Below are positions 1 through 11,278 of a DNA stretch of 64,000 nt, one piece after another. Within the stretch, counting starts at the first letter, position 1. Every line of letters starts with the position of its first letter. The translations under genes and the position numbers were made by a program. This DNA is from Mactromeris polynyma (taxonomy: Eukaryota > Mollusca > Bivalvia > Venerida > Mactridae), in NCBI GenBank assembly GCA_032209605.1, contig JASFXZ010000014.1:19239231-19303230 (forward strand), read 5' to 3'. The notes under the pieces were generated by a model. The model searched no databases. It had not been told where the DNA came from and saw only the letters and a list, made by a program, of their open reading frames with translations.

Positions 1-972
1 CAGGAAAATGTTGAAGTATTACCTCCCCACTGATTATCTCTCTGCTTTGATATCATAGTCTGCATTCTGTCTTGTTCTTTTCTTAAAATACTTAGTTGTT
101 GATGTTGTTGTGACATAAGAACCTCTTGTTGCTGTTGCTGCCAATGCCGTAGTTCTTTGAATCTTTGTAACAATCTAGCTTGTTCCATAGCCTGCTGTTG
201 TTCTATCAAATCCCTTCCTGCTTCTGTCAAAGTGAAATTGTAAAATTAATTTATCAATTAATAAATTAATTAATCAATTAATAAATTAATTAATCAAATT
301 TAAATATATATAAGTGTTTAAAATCACTGTTAAAAATGACCTCAGAATTGCATTTAATAGTAAAATCTTCAAATATTTACTGCAGAGAATGAATTGTTTG
401 TGCTAACGGACACATTTGACATATTCTGTCAATATCATTGAATATGTGCCTCAATTAATCTATGTTAACATAGCAACATCAACAAATTGTCAGTTTCTAA
501 ATTGTGATTAAAGTCACTAGTATTGGCTTTTTAATGACAAGTACTGTAGTTAATCTTGGAAAATAAAGAAGGACATTTTTATAGAACAATTGTAAATAAT
601 TAAATTACCAGATCTTTGAGAAACATCCTCAGGTCTATTTGATGCTGTGCGAACACTTGCATTTAAATCAGCCATACCCTGTTGTTGCATCATTTGATCA
701 AAATTTACTGTCTGCATAAACATTTGACTAGGTATATCCATGTCCCACATAGGGTATCCTCCAGCTACTGAGCCTGGAGTGCCCATCCCTGGACGTATTC
801 CAGACATACCACCATACCCGTTCATCCTTTGGCCTCCATTATGAGCATTTAAATCCTGCATGTATCTTGGATCAATACCAGGCTGCATATTTCTCATCAC
901 ATCCTGTGGAGGGTAAGCGCCACTTGGAGGCCTTCCAGTCCACTGTGGTCTCGGGCCATATGAGTTATCCAT
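1..972 (-). CDS. Gln-rich coiled-coil protein, N-terminal two exons (partial)
   Basis: Seen: two minus-strand exons, 972-609 and 223-1 (runs off the window). The first ends ...TCTG|GTAATT, the second starts after TTTGACAG; the phases agree (one base plus two bases). The first in-frame ATG is at 972 (MDNSYGPRPQW); the frame is open a little further upstream, but with no other ATG. Residues 1-121 are low complexity, rich in Gly, Met, Pro, Gln and Asn. The next exon is a Gln/Glu/Arg-rich helix, read as DLIEQQQAMEQARLLQ and then an HWQQQQQEVLMSQQ stretch, which looks like a coiled coil. I do not recognise the family. Such layouts occur in centrosomal and transcription co-regulator proteins, but that is only analogy. 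Confidence is high that it is coding (splice phase, helix pattern) and low for function. Confidence 0.7.
239..300. repeat. AT-only short tandem repeat in the intron
   Basis: Alternating AATTAATTTATCAATTAATA-type units (about 20 bases, three copies, partly palindromic) just inside the acceptor side of the intron of the Gln-rich gene. Simple sequence. Confidence 0.7.
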
Positions 973-1458
973 TATTTGTCCAGTGTACAAAGTCAACGAA
1001 TCAGATTGAATAAGATCTGACTAACCCATTTCGAAACAATTGAAGAAGAAATATACAATATGTTTTACAGCAGAATCAGGGTAACTTGTCAGTGAACAGA
1101 TCTTAGATAAAATAATGAGACCAATGATAGCACGGGATGAATTGATCCAATAAGAATATTACAGAAATTCAGAAGCAATTTTAAAAACTGATATCACAAA
1201 ATGGAACCGTGACACTCGAAATCAGAACTCGAGTAATTTAAATTCAGCGCCTGAATTCTCCAACATGTCAAATCCTGAGAAACGTCGCAGATTCATTCAT
1301 TGACAAAGAAGTGAAAATCGAGAAACCAGCACTTGTTAACACATTTTTTGTATATATCTGCCTTTCTTTCCCTAATTACTGATGTGTAATTAGATACCAA
1401 TAAATATACTTTGAGCAACGCATCAAAATCATGCCGTAACAACAAAAATGTTTACAAT

Positions 1459-1471
1459 GTCCGCCATTTTT
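1459..1471 (-). promoter_or_regulatory. YY1-like site upstream of the Gln-rich gene
   Basis: The minus strand reads AAAAATGGCGGAC, close to the animal YY1 consensus AAnATGGCGGC, in the same orientation as the gene that starts at 972. YY1 sites of this polarity are often found near transcription starts. A 5' UTR of about 490 bases, or an intron in it, would be needed. Single-site evidence only. Confidence 0.3.
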
Positions 1472-1550
1472 CTGTAGCGCTCGTGAAATAAGTTTAGTCG
1501 TGACAACAGCTAACCGACATGTATTAAACGCCGTGCCCGGTATGGTTGTC

Positions 1551-1621
1551 AGACGTTTCACCCCCAAAATGGGAGTGAAACGTCTAAGTAATATTATCAC
1601 ATTGAAGACGTTTCACCCCCA
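1551..1621. repeat. Left cluster of the AGACGTTTCACCCCCA motif
   Basis: Three copies: 1551-1566 and 1606-1621 in one orientation, and 1570-1585 inverted (one mismatch). The inverted form recurs as a four-copy array at 5274-5380. Together they could be the ends of an element of about 3.8 kb, but the left cluster has mixed orientation and no target-site duplication is obvious. Confidence 0.6.
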
Positions 1622-2090
1622 ATATAAATATTATAAATAAGATATATAATGTAAAATTATTATGATAAAAATAATTAAATAAGTTTGATTTAAAGTTTGG
1701 TTAAAATTATTATGATAAATACCTACAGTACAATTAAATAAGTTTGCTTTATAAAATAAGTGTTATTGTAAATTTAGTTTTTGGTATCATTTATTACAGT
1801 TAATGTTATTCATTTATTGTTAAATTCAAATCAGTTATGTTGTTCACACTTACACATTTTTACTTTATAAATTGATGAAACTTATTAAGTTGATTATTTT
1901 TAATTATTTTTAAAGTTATGTTTGATGTTCAGTCATTAAAAACATTTGTATTTCATCTTCTTTTGACTTTAACTTCAAAAGTAAAAGTTTGCATTGTAAT
2001 TGGTATTAAGACAGTATACATTATCTTGTCAAACTGATTAATTTATTTGATGTTCTTTAAACTATGCAAATGAGTATATATACATGTACT

Positions 2091-2285
2091 TGTAGCCTCC
2101 ATTTCTCTTTGAGATCCAATCTGTATCATATTTATTATTTGACTTTAGTGTTTGACTTGACATTTATATCATTTCAAGTATTACATTAGCTTCTGATGAA
2201 GTAAGTATTGAGTTAGCATTGAGTTAATATACACGTAGCCTCCATTTGTCTTTGAGATCCAATCTGTATCATATTTATTATGTGT
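2091..2285. repeat. 50-base direct repeat, two copies, 144-base spacing
   Basis: GTAGCCTCCATTT..TCTTTGAGATCC and the following AATCTGTATCATATTTATTAT occur at 2092-2142 and 2236-2285 with two or three differences. The intervening sequence is unrelated. No function seen. Confidence 0.7.
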
Positions 2286-2317
2286 ATTGGTGGGTGTAAT
2301 TGTGTGTATATAATATT

Positions 2318-2398
2318 AGTTATACAGGTTGTTGACAGGGTTATATGGCTCACAGACAGGTTATATTCCCCCATATACCCTGTCAACAACCAGTATAA
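2318..2398. repeat. Hairpin with about 29-base arms
   Basis: The left arm starts GTTATACAGGTTGTTGACAG and the right arm reads CTGTCAACAACCAGTATAAC, with a loop of about 25 bases. One or two mismatches. MITE or foldback remnant. Confidence 0.7.
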
Positions 2399-3196
2399 CG
2401 AATTTATAATACTGCAAAACCGTGTTTTCATAAGAATTTAGCTAAACAAGCGATGTTTCAATGCCTAGCTCTAGATCTAAGAATTAGATCTGTGCATTTT
2501 TGCTGTTTTTTGGTTCATAAAATTGTTTAGAGTGTTTTAGTAATGTATAATATCAGTAATTAAAACGTTTTCCTTTTAAAATATATCGGGAATTACTTGC
2601 TGTAGATCAAATATTTTTATTTCACTCACACGTTATATTGCCTAAAAATTAATTGCATTACCCTATAAGGTACCTCAATACACATGGTTAAGCGCGCGCT
2701 TGCACTCTAATTTTTATTTTCAAGTGTCTGATCTCATGGACTTTATCGAACTGAATTTTGCTCAAACCTTAAAAAATATATCGTTTTGAATATTAATACT
2801 AGCACACATGTAATCTGTTCAATATTTCGTCATAAACTTTCATGCTGATTTGGCAGAAGTCGACTCTTTTTAATGTCCAAAATGAACATGATCAGGGAAC
2901 ATACTTAAAAACTGTATTAACTGCTGTTTACCGCCTAAAGTATATACTTAAACTACAAACAGGTTTATGTATGCTCCCTGAAATAATATTAATGTGTTTA
3001 TCTCTGACATAAAATAATTGACTGTGAGCGCAGAAAAAATGGCACATTTGGCACAGAAATCACAATTCATTTTTTTTACACGAGAACATTATTTAATTAT
3101 TTGCATCTATAAAATTTTTTTGAATAAAGTTATGTTGCATAGTTTTCAAGTATAGCCTTTTGAAAATACACCTACCATGTGTACGTATGGCTTGTA

Positions 3197-3635
3197 GGAC
3201 AAAATCCCCCCCCCCCCCCGACTGAATCCCCTTCACTAATTTTGTAAAAGTTGGACAAAATCCCCTTCGTAAATTTTACAAGGCGGCCAAAACCCCCTTC
3301 ATGAATTTTACAAGTAGGACAAAATCCCCTTCATAAATTTTACAATTAGTAGGACAAAACACCCTCTGATATTTTTTTCAACAGTGGACATAACATCCCT
3401 TAAATGTTTCATCTTTGTTATTGTTGCAAAATAGCTTTTGGAGCTTGGATTTTGACAGACAACAGTATAAAATTGTTATTACTTTGAAATGTTTTCTAAG
3501 TGTGGAAAAAATATCAGAGGGGATTTTGTCCTAGCCTACTTGTAAAATTCATGAAGGGGATTTTGTCCACCTTGTAAAATTCATGACTGGGATTTCGTCC
3601 GCCTTGTGCAAAATGAGCTGAGTTGATTTTGTCCG
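3197..3635. repeat. Tandem repeats facing each other (palindromic minisatellite)
   Basis: The left half (3197-3380) has about five degenerate copies of a 40-odd-base unit with core GGACAAAATCCCCTTCAT and TTTTACAA. The right half (3507-3635) has about four copies in reverse complement (AAGGGGATTTTGTCC). A run of ten or more C lies at 3207. The middle, 3380-3506, has no repeat. This fits the ends of a foldback element or an inverted duplication of an array. Confidence 0.7.
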
Positions 3636-4610
3636 TATACCTCATGTCTTGTCAGGTTTTATGGACGGTAATGTCGCGACATACTCATAATTAGCGGTGC
3701 TAATTCTAAAGAATTGTAATATTCTCGAATTTCTATAATGAATACTTGTTAATAAAAGTTTATGATGATGATTAACATTCATAACTGGAAGTAGTTGTGT
3801 ATTCATGTAATTTGTTTCGATTTGGATTTGCTTGCAACGCCTATATCAATTAAACGGTTAAAGGTAGTAAGAATTTATATTGAAAAAGGCACACTAAAGC
3901 CTTCATACAGACATAATAAAAAATACTGCATTATAACTTTTCATAGAAGTTTTCCGGAATTGCAAAAAAGATATTTCCTATATGCAAGCGCTAACACGGC
4001 ATGTACGACGTGATAGCAACTCCCGTATCGGACTCGTGTATTTGTGGTTTTGAGAACATGTTTACAAACTGTATGTAGGCATTTTCTCATGTTTATGACT
4101 AAGCAAATACAGAAACTGATGATAAATTATCATAATTCGTGATTTTATGGTAGATTCGAGGTTAGAGCGATACATGCATTCAAATACCAACCAACATTAT
4201 AAATTAACACAGCGTATTTTGCATATCACACTGCAAAATTTGCTTGTATGAAAGGACCACAATTATGATGGTGTCTTATTACCCAATCTTTTGAATTATT
4301 CAATTTCCTTATGACTCGGTAAAGTTGAAATTAAGAATGCATGCAGGTATAATGTTTCGTCGCGGTAGTGCGTGTTCAAAATACAAAGAAAACCATTCTG
4401 TATACGATGAGGAAAATGTGAATTAAGATTTAATCATTTTGAAATGCAATTCTAATAAGGAAAATGTGAAAATCTTAAAGTAGGCTTGTTCTAGAAAAAC
4501 TAAATTATTTTAAGGCCCAAGTATTACATTCCCTTCCATAAATTATTGAATTGTTTAAAATTATTTTAAGAAATTTTATTTTCACTGTTTCACTCTAAAA
4601 CAACACCACA
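3636..4610. other. No gene recognised
   Basis: AT-rich single-copy-looking sequence. Short open frames only, without domain patterns or paired splice sites that I could support. 3660-4110 resembles 23590-24160 in scattered words (such as TCTTGTCAGGTTTTATGGACGG at 3649 and 23607), so it is probably an old interspersed repeat. Confidence 0.5.
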
Positions 4611-4657
4611 CCAGTTCTCTGTCTCTGTTACAATTGATGCTCTATAATCTGTGTTTT

Positions 4658-4700
4658 ACAGACGCTTTCAACATGATAAGGAGATTGAAAGCGCCTGTCT
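4658..4700. repeat. Short hairpin
   Basis: ACAGACGCTTTCAA at 4658 pairs with TTGAAAGCGCCTGT at 4685-4698 around a 13-base loop. Flanking CACTCTA / TAGAGTG words extend the symmetry. Probably the centre of a small foldback. Confidence 0.55.
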
Positions 4701-4920
4701 GATGTAGAGTGAAAAGCACAAGATTTTTCTAGACGGTCTCAAGGCCAATGAGCACAACAGGGGGCCAACTTTTATTGCACTTGCTTCCGCTATACTGGTA
4801 GTATACAAGAGGAAATAGACCATGAATCAATGTATTGTATTTGAAGTGCTAAAAGAATAGTAACCTTAAGACCTAACCAGTGGATATAATTTTATATAAG
4901 GAATAGAAAAAGGTCACTCC

Positions 4921-5055
4921 ACAGCCGACTGGGGGCACCCCCCGGTGGATCCGGGCCTGCTCCTGATCTGAAGGTCGTGAGTTCGAGCCCCGCGATGACC
5001 GGGGTTTGATCACGAACTTCACACTCCCAAAATTTGGCGCAAGTACTGGTTGAGC
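4921..5055 (+). mobile_element. tRNA-derived SINE, copy 1 (family C)
   Basis: A tRNA-like B box GTGAGTTCGAGCCCCGC is followed by GGGGTTTGATCACGA and AATTTGGCGCAAGTACTGG. The same order and sequence occur in reverse complement at 38161-38315, where the A-box half is better preserved. Here the head is corrupted by a C/G-rich stretch. Confidence 0.7.
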
Positions 5056-5273
5056 ATTCTTACAAGTTCAAATGGTGTTGATTAAATCACAAATTCTAAC
5101 AAAGTCAAAAGGTGATGATTAAATCACACATTCTGACAAAGTCAAAATTAAATGATTTATGATTAATAAATCATTGATCAGCTAAAGGGTTTTTAAACTA
5201 TAAATTAACAATTTAATCTTAAAATAAACACCAAATTAATATGTAAGTACACAAACATAATTATATTAAAAAG

Positions 5274-5380
5274 TGGGGGTGAAACGTCTAGGGTCTATTA
5301 AATTGGGGGTGAAACGTCTTGGGTGGAAATGACTTGGGGGTGAAACGTCTTGAGTGGAAACGACTTGGGGTGAAACGTCT
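5274..5380. repeat. Right cluster: four TGGGGGTGAAACGTCT motifs at 30-base spacing
   Basis: Copies start at 5274, 5304, 5335 and about 5366 (the last lacks one G), so the spacing is close to 30 bases. They are the reverse complement of the motifs at 1551 and 1606. Regular spacing of a binding-site-like motif is typical of transposase sites near DNA-transposon ends, or of a minisatellite. Confidence 0.7.
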
Positions 5381-5764
5381 GGTATTCCCCGGTATCTTCC
5401 GGTATCATCTTTCGATGATTCCCATTTCTGGAGCTGTGTCGCATTCCCGAAGTGTGACTTAAAATGAAAAAGCAGCGTTGAGACAAACTTACTCAGTTGA
5501 ATACCGCGTCAGTAAGAATAAGGTTGATCTACATAAAGCATCGTGCTAACGGCTTCTCTGGTAAGAGCAATTAAAGGTGTCGATCAAATTACCAGGTCAC
5601 TCTTACCACCCCTTTCAATGCCGAGATTATGATAAAGTTGTCATTATCAGCATATGCCAACGTGTATGGTCCATACACCACGGTCATCAGGTTGTAATGT
5701 TTCTCCAGGTCCAGATAGAGTCTTCGTATAGATTTTCGTTTTGTTTTAATCTTTTTTCAACCAT

Positions 5765-6005
5765 TTACGGCCGGCGGTTCGTTGATCTATCTAACCAGTT
5801 TTCTTGGAATTAATTAACAACCAGTACTAACTTGCCATTTCGCTAAGTAGCTAACAGCTTCTCCACATAAATCAGAGGTTGTGAACAAATGACCGTAGCA
5901 ACACTTCACGAAAGGACGTGACCTGCCCAGCCCGGGTATCGAACCCGGACCTCTCGGGCGACAGCCTAGATGTTTAACAACTGAGCTAACCGAGCGGGCT
6001 TCCTT
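5765..6005 (-). mobile_element. tRNA-derived SINE (family B)
   Basis: The minus strand begins with a tRNA-like head: A box GGTTAGCTCAGTTGTTAA, then B box GGTTCGATACCC inside a CCGGG..CCCGG stem. The body carries ATGACC, then TCCACATAA and AACCAG words shared in order with 51820-52030, 55255-55478 and, weakly, 32990-33120. The intact Pol III boxes suggest a fairly young copy. Confidence 0.8.
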
Positions 6006-6297
6006 CGTATGTAGACCAAGTATGAGGTTTCAAGCAACACTAGCTTGTTGGTGCACTCACCCTCTGGCTGTGAAACACATGACATGGATTATGTGCACGT
6101 GCTTGGAGTGTTTATTGACAACGAAGTTTTCAGAAATGATACCGATTGTAAGTTGAGATATTAAAGATGATGATCCCTTAAGATCGCTATGAGAAATTTT
6201 GTGCATATGAAGTTGTTTATGTTATAAACTTGTAATCCAGAATAACATTTATTGACCGATTATTATTATTTCTTGAAACTAACAACTATGCCTGGCA

Positions 6298-6537
6298 TTA
6301 ATTTACGTTACGGTGACACTGGTAATACGCTGGCAGTGGAAAAGTCGAGCATTTTTTTGTGAAATGCTGCGATTGTATGACAATTTCTTGTCGCATTGTA
6401 GTTACTTTTGGTCTTCCGGAACGAGGTGGAGGATTTACACTTCCGGTCGCATAGAAATGCTGCCACAGACACGCGGTGAAGGAATGATGACAGCCAAGGT
6501 GCAGGACAACAGTACTTTCAAATGTATCTGCTTCCAA
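6298..6537 (-). pseudogene. Tc1/mariner transposase relic (N-terminal DNA-binding part)
   Basis: The minus-strand translation reads LWQHFYATGSV..PPPRSGRPKVTT, matching the spacing of the Tc1 paired-like domain: second helix-turn-helix (LWxRFxxTGSV) followed by the AT-hook-like RPRSGRPxVTT linker. About 70 residues are recognisable. No DDE catalytic core was found in the neighbouring minus-strand sequence, so it is a truncated, dead copy. The family call rests on the GRP-containing motif and its distance from the TGSV motif. Confidence 0.65.
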
Positions 6538-6599
6538 CGCTCGCAGGTCCGAATCGATTCAATAGGAACATATATTCAGTAATGAACCCAAAACATCTG

Positions 6600-8300
6600 G
6601 CATGATAGTTACTAGGCTTCTGAAAAAAAGAAAATAATAACATTAACTAGAGGTGTTTATGAATAAAAGAAGGTGGTTGGTTGTGTCGCGTATATGTTTA
6701 CTATTGATTGTGTATCCATTATATACCAAGACAAGGATGTGTTTACAAAATGTAGCCTTTATATTGATGTATCAGTCAGTATGTATGTAGTTGTGTATAG
6801 TTTGCTTTCGAATATTACATGTATCATAATGTATTTGCAAACAAAACTGTATCTGTTTTCTTCAGTTGAATATGTTAAAAATAAAGAAGTAGTCATTATA
6901 AATACGTAGCGTTCCCTATCTAATCAATGCAAATAAGACGACTGGAAATATCGATTTTTGGCAAATGCGATGTGCGATATTGTTGGACATGGCAAACGGT
7001 TTTGAACAAAGATTTTTGAGTTTTAATTCGTATATGTTTTTAACCAGTTGATCGGCCATTGTATAACCACGTACGTCATACAACATACAGTTTTCGCGTG
7101 TATGTTCTGTCTCCGAGACTCGTGCTCATTAAGTAGAATAGAAAAGAATCGATTCCCCAATTATAACAAGCATGATACAATTGTCAACACAGTTACATAA
7201 TAATTATTAAACACTACATTTTAATGAGCATTCATTCATAGTTTCAAGACAAACTTATACTTAAGTACAATCCAAATTGTGAGTAATAGAAACGGAAAAT
7301 GGTACTGTTTTAAAGTCCCCGGACATGTAATCTATAGTACCCGCTACGATAGTGTGATCCCCGCGCGAACATTGCAAGGAGTCAATTGAACGTAAACTTT
7401 ACACGTGTTTATTGTCACCGGTACACGTGGTGATAAGGGATAGCATGGGAGCGAACATGGTTCAGCACTGTATTATGATTGGTTATGCCTACTGAAAAGG
7501 ACATAGTACTAAACATGTCTTTGATTTGGTTTATATTATCATGTAATCAGTTGTATTTATTTATAAGACATATCTTGCACATTGTTAGTTTTGTCTTGGC
7601 TCATCCAGATTCTATGTACATAGCTGACCATTTTCTGTAAATATTGTGTTATTGTTGGGGCACTATAACACCGCTTACTACACAAAGGTAATGCATTTTT
7701 ACTGAAATTCTGAAATGGTGTACTATGTTTTTATAGGAGACGGCAACTCTTGTATCTACTCAATGTTTTATGAAATTATGTCCCTTCGCTTCTCAAACAT
7801 AGATAATCAGCGCCAAAAAAACGTCAAATAAGACCTAGTTAAAATAGAAATGAAACATATTATCTTGTTGATAAAAAACACTATCTAGTCGGTAGCCAGA
7901 CAACTGAAGGTTTAACACTGCATAACTGTATGCACTAGCCAACTAGGACTACTGATCTAGCCAACGTAGGTATTCCTTGAAATATTGAAAAACAATAGTC
8001 ACATTTTGTAAACATAACTAGCGATTGCCGTCAAAGTGACATTAAAAAAAGAGCATTAGCATATTATACAACTTGTGCGTATCAGCAAATTTATACATAC
8101 ATGTATATGCACTCAACGGCTAGCAGGCGCGTAGCTACCTGTACGCAAAATACTCCATTGACTAATCCTGGATACTAATAACAGACAAAAGCTCGAACAA
8201 TGCGGGTTATGTTAAGCATCTAAACATTGTTTGCACTTTGAATAGCAGATGCATTTTCTGAATAAATAACACTTCAAAATCTACTCAATTGCTAGTTAAA
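6600..8300. other. No gene recognised
   Basis: AT-rich intergenic sequence. Short open frames lack homology patterns. Several ACATGTA words (common in mollusc DNA) and CACGTG at 7422 occur, with no organised structure. Confidence 0.5.
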
Positions 8301-8311
8301 ATGCCACCGTA

Positions 8312-8479
8312 ATACACCACAAACGCTCTCCGGGACAGCAGACCCCGCCATATATTGCTTGGCGTATATACACCACAAACGCTCTCCGGGACAGACCCCC
8401 CCGCCATATATTGCTTGGCGTATATACACCACAAACGCTCTCCGGGACAGACCCCCCACCTTATATTGCTTGGCGTATA
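8312..8479. repeat. 56-base tandem repeat, three copies
   Basis: Units start at 8312, 8368 and 8424 (ATACACCACAAACGCTCTCC...TTGCTTGGCGTAT). Copies 2 and 3 differ from copy 1 mainly by a longer C run after GGGACAGA. High similarity means recent duplication. Confidence 0.9.
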
Positions 8480-8499
8480 CTATTCAAAATGCCCTGTGC

Positions 8500-9940
8500 A
8501 ACGCCCCTGGTTATTCATCTTGGTTGATTTGAATTATCGAGTTACGTTGTATACCATGTTTCAGTGGTCGTATCCGAGTGACCATTTCACTCAACACTAT
8601 ATTCTCATATCACATTATTGATTTATGACTGTCTACATAAAAGTGATCAATGGCAAATAATTACGGAGGATATCACCATATTGACGCAATTACGTATAAC
8701 CTTGTTAATCAATGGATCGACTTGGGTCCAATAAGTGGGGAATTTATCTATAGGTAAGTTTAATAAATATTGGTTTCAAATTATACATTTGTGTAGGATA
8801 GATCAACCGCAATAATTTCTTCACATTTTGTACACTCACATTTAAAACGCTCAGTTTTAAAAGAGATATTTATGTAAATTTGTTGAATTTGAATTCCTAA
8901 AATTGTGACTCTTTTCACCTCAAAATACATTTTGGTAGTCATGTTTGGTATAAATATAACGGTAGCAATATATAATGACAGCTTCGTTTTGTTATAATCG
9001 CGTTTAATGTCGATTTTCAACATTTATTTCATATATATAAATGTATGTAGGATTATTCTCAATTTATATGTCTATGCGTAAGAACTTTATTATTAAATCT
9101 ACTGTTCATTGAAAACTGTACTTATATCATATCTTTATACATAACTTGTTATCAAAATAATTATTTTGACTTCTCATACCATTTGTTTTCAATGTTCTCA
9201 TACCTTCATTTTGATAAAAATGTGAAAAAATACTATTGTATTTAAATTTAAATGTCAACTTCTCTTTTATAGGTTTGTATTCCTTAATTAACCCGGTCAT
9301 TTTCTTCATGAAACACAGCTAAATTAGTTAAATTGTACTGTTATATATATAACTGTATACATGTGAACCGAGATAGCATTTGTTCCCTTAATATATTGTT
9401 TTACCTTACAATGTTCAAGTATTTAATTCCGACCACAGATGGCAGCGTATATCGTTATACACATGATTACTTGGGATCTGACGGATTCTTTGTTTTCTTC
9501 GGACATTTGTTTTCTTTACAATTGTCGAATATTTCGTTCCGAATACAAGTGAAACTGTTATTATTCACCTTTTAAGCTATATAGCCCTTAAACTAGTTAA
9601 ATATGAAATCATTATCCCACCTTCTCTGTCGAAACTAACCCCACCCCACCGTCTTCATCCCAGTTTTAGACTATTGCGATCTTCACATATTTACAAACTA
9701 AATACATGTATACAAAAACGAAACGAAGCATTTGGTCATATTTGTTTATTACTTTAATTTGAGATGTATTGTTCGCTTAATGCTATACATATGCCTGAGA
9801 TCGTATTGGTATAGTTTGCTATTGTCATGTTTTGCTACTATGTTGTGTATTGATGTGTATCTATCTCACGGGCCTCGGGCCTACATATATTGAAAATAAA
9901 CTTATCTTTATGGCGGTCAGTTGACCTAAGCTGTTATCTT
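8500..9940. other. No gene recognised
   Basis: AT-rich sequence with short frames on both strands. None shows a domain, signal peptide or splice pattern that I would support. Confidence 0.5.
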
Positions 9941-9950
9941 GGAATCTATT

Positions 9951-10188
9951 GTTCACGTCCCCTCCCCCGTCATCTCAGTTTGCAATACGCTGGGCTGTCA
10001 CCATGGAGGTGCGGGTTCGATTCCCGGGCAGCGCAGGTCATATCCTTCCCTGACATTTTTCTTCGGTCATTGTTCCTTCAAAACTGAACTGAAGGATATG
10101 ACCTACGCTGCCCGGGAATCGAACCCGCACCTCCATGGTGACAGCCCAGCGTATTGCAAACTGAGATGACGGGGGAGGGGACGTGAAC
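9951..10188. mobile_element. Two tRNA-like SINE heads as a near-perfect inverted repeat
   Basis: 9951-10048 and 10091-10188 are reverse complements over 98 bases with only one mismatch noticed (about 10035 against 10104). A 42-base spacer separates them. Each arm contains a tRNA-like B box GGGTTCGATTCCC and the GGCTGTCACC stem region shared with the family B SINEs. Such identity implies a recent palindromic duplication or a gene-conversion-maintained hairpin. Confidence 0.85.
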
Positions 10189-10900
10189 AAGAGAGTGTAT
10201 AGAACCTTTCCTTTTATCCCCATGTAGGTAGATGACATTTAAGATAAAAATTGCATTGTGTGAGTTTAAATATATTGAATGAAAAACTTAAACTTGGGAG
10301 GATAAAGAACACATAACAGGTGTCGAGATATGTATGATCGCTGTCTGTTACCAACCATCTCGAAATGCACTTTGTCTCAATCAATCACTCCAGTGCTAAA
10401 TTGCAGAAAACTTCGAATTAAACTATATCATTGTCCAGTGACTCTCCAATCTAGCGTACAAACCAACCGTTTAACTATGTCGTAATTTACTTGAAAGCTG
10501 TCACGGCATTGAAACTTGAAATTTGAGACTCTACTTGAATGAAACTTGGGTCAATTATAAACCGTGATTCATTGTAGTTCTGTCTCAAGACACGATCACA
10601 AAATAAACGCATTTTTGAAAGCGATAGGAGCTTTCCTTGTTAAGTTGATAATACATGTAGGCCTATAACCTTTTCCAACTCGGGCATGGGCTTTCTTGTT
10701 TCAAATTGTACTTGATGACGATCGTTGTAAATTCATTGATTTAAATAGATGATGAAAAGTTCTCCGTTCCTGAATTGGGAAGTTCGATATAGTATTACTT
10801 AACATGCCTGCAAGTAATTCACGTTGATATAAGTAGTAATTATGGAAAACGAACCAATAGTAGTATTAGAGGGCGTGACTCTAGGTAATTTTGTTTACTA

Positions 10901-11072
10901 TATGTTCAATGTACATCCGCCATTTTGTGTTGAGGAGTCAATTTTTTCTCCTATACATTCCCATATGTTCAATGTAAATCCGCCATTTTGTCTTAAGGAG
11001 TCAATTTTGTCTCCTATACATTCCTATATATTCATTGGAAATCCGCCATTTTGTTTTGAGGAGTCAATTGTT
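10901..11072. repeat. 63-base tandem repeat, three copies, each with a YY1-like core
   Basis: Units start at 10901, 10964 and 11027. Each contains CCGCCATTTTG (10917, 10980, 11043), the reverse complement of a YY1-type core, and a GAGGAGTCAATT or AAGGAGTCAATT block. Because 63 is a multiple of three, a 77-codon frame (10842-11075) stays open. I see no reason to call it a gene. Confidence 0.85.
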
Positions 11073-11278
11073 TGAGAATATGGGTACATATATGTACAAG
11101 ATGACCCTAAGTCCGTATAGGTAACGAGGTTTCGAGAGATCATTTCTTTGTATGGGGGGTCCAAGCCCCTTGGGTATTTTTGTGGTGTCACTAGACATAC
11201 CTACTAGAACTTGCCTTTAACACTTAAAGATGTGTAGGACTGAATAGGTACAGCACCTAGTTAAATATAGAGCCTGCA

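Noticed and set aside
10842..11075. 77-codon plus-strand frame over the 63-base repeat
   Set aside because: Open only because 63 is a multiple of three; no signal, domain or splice support.
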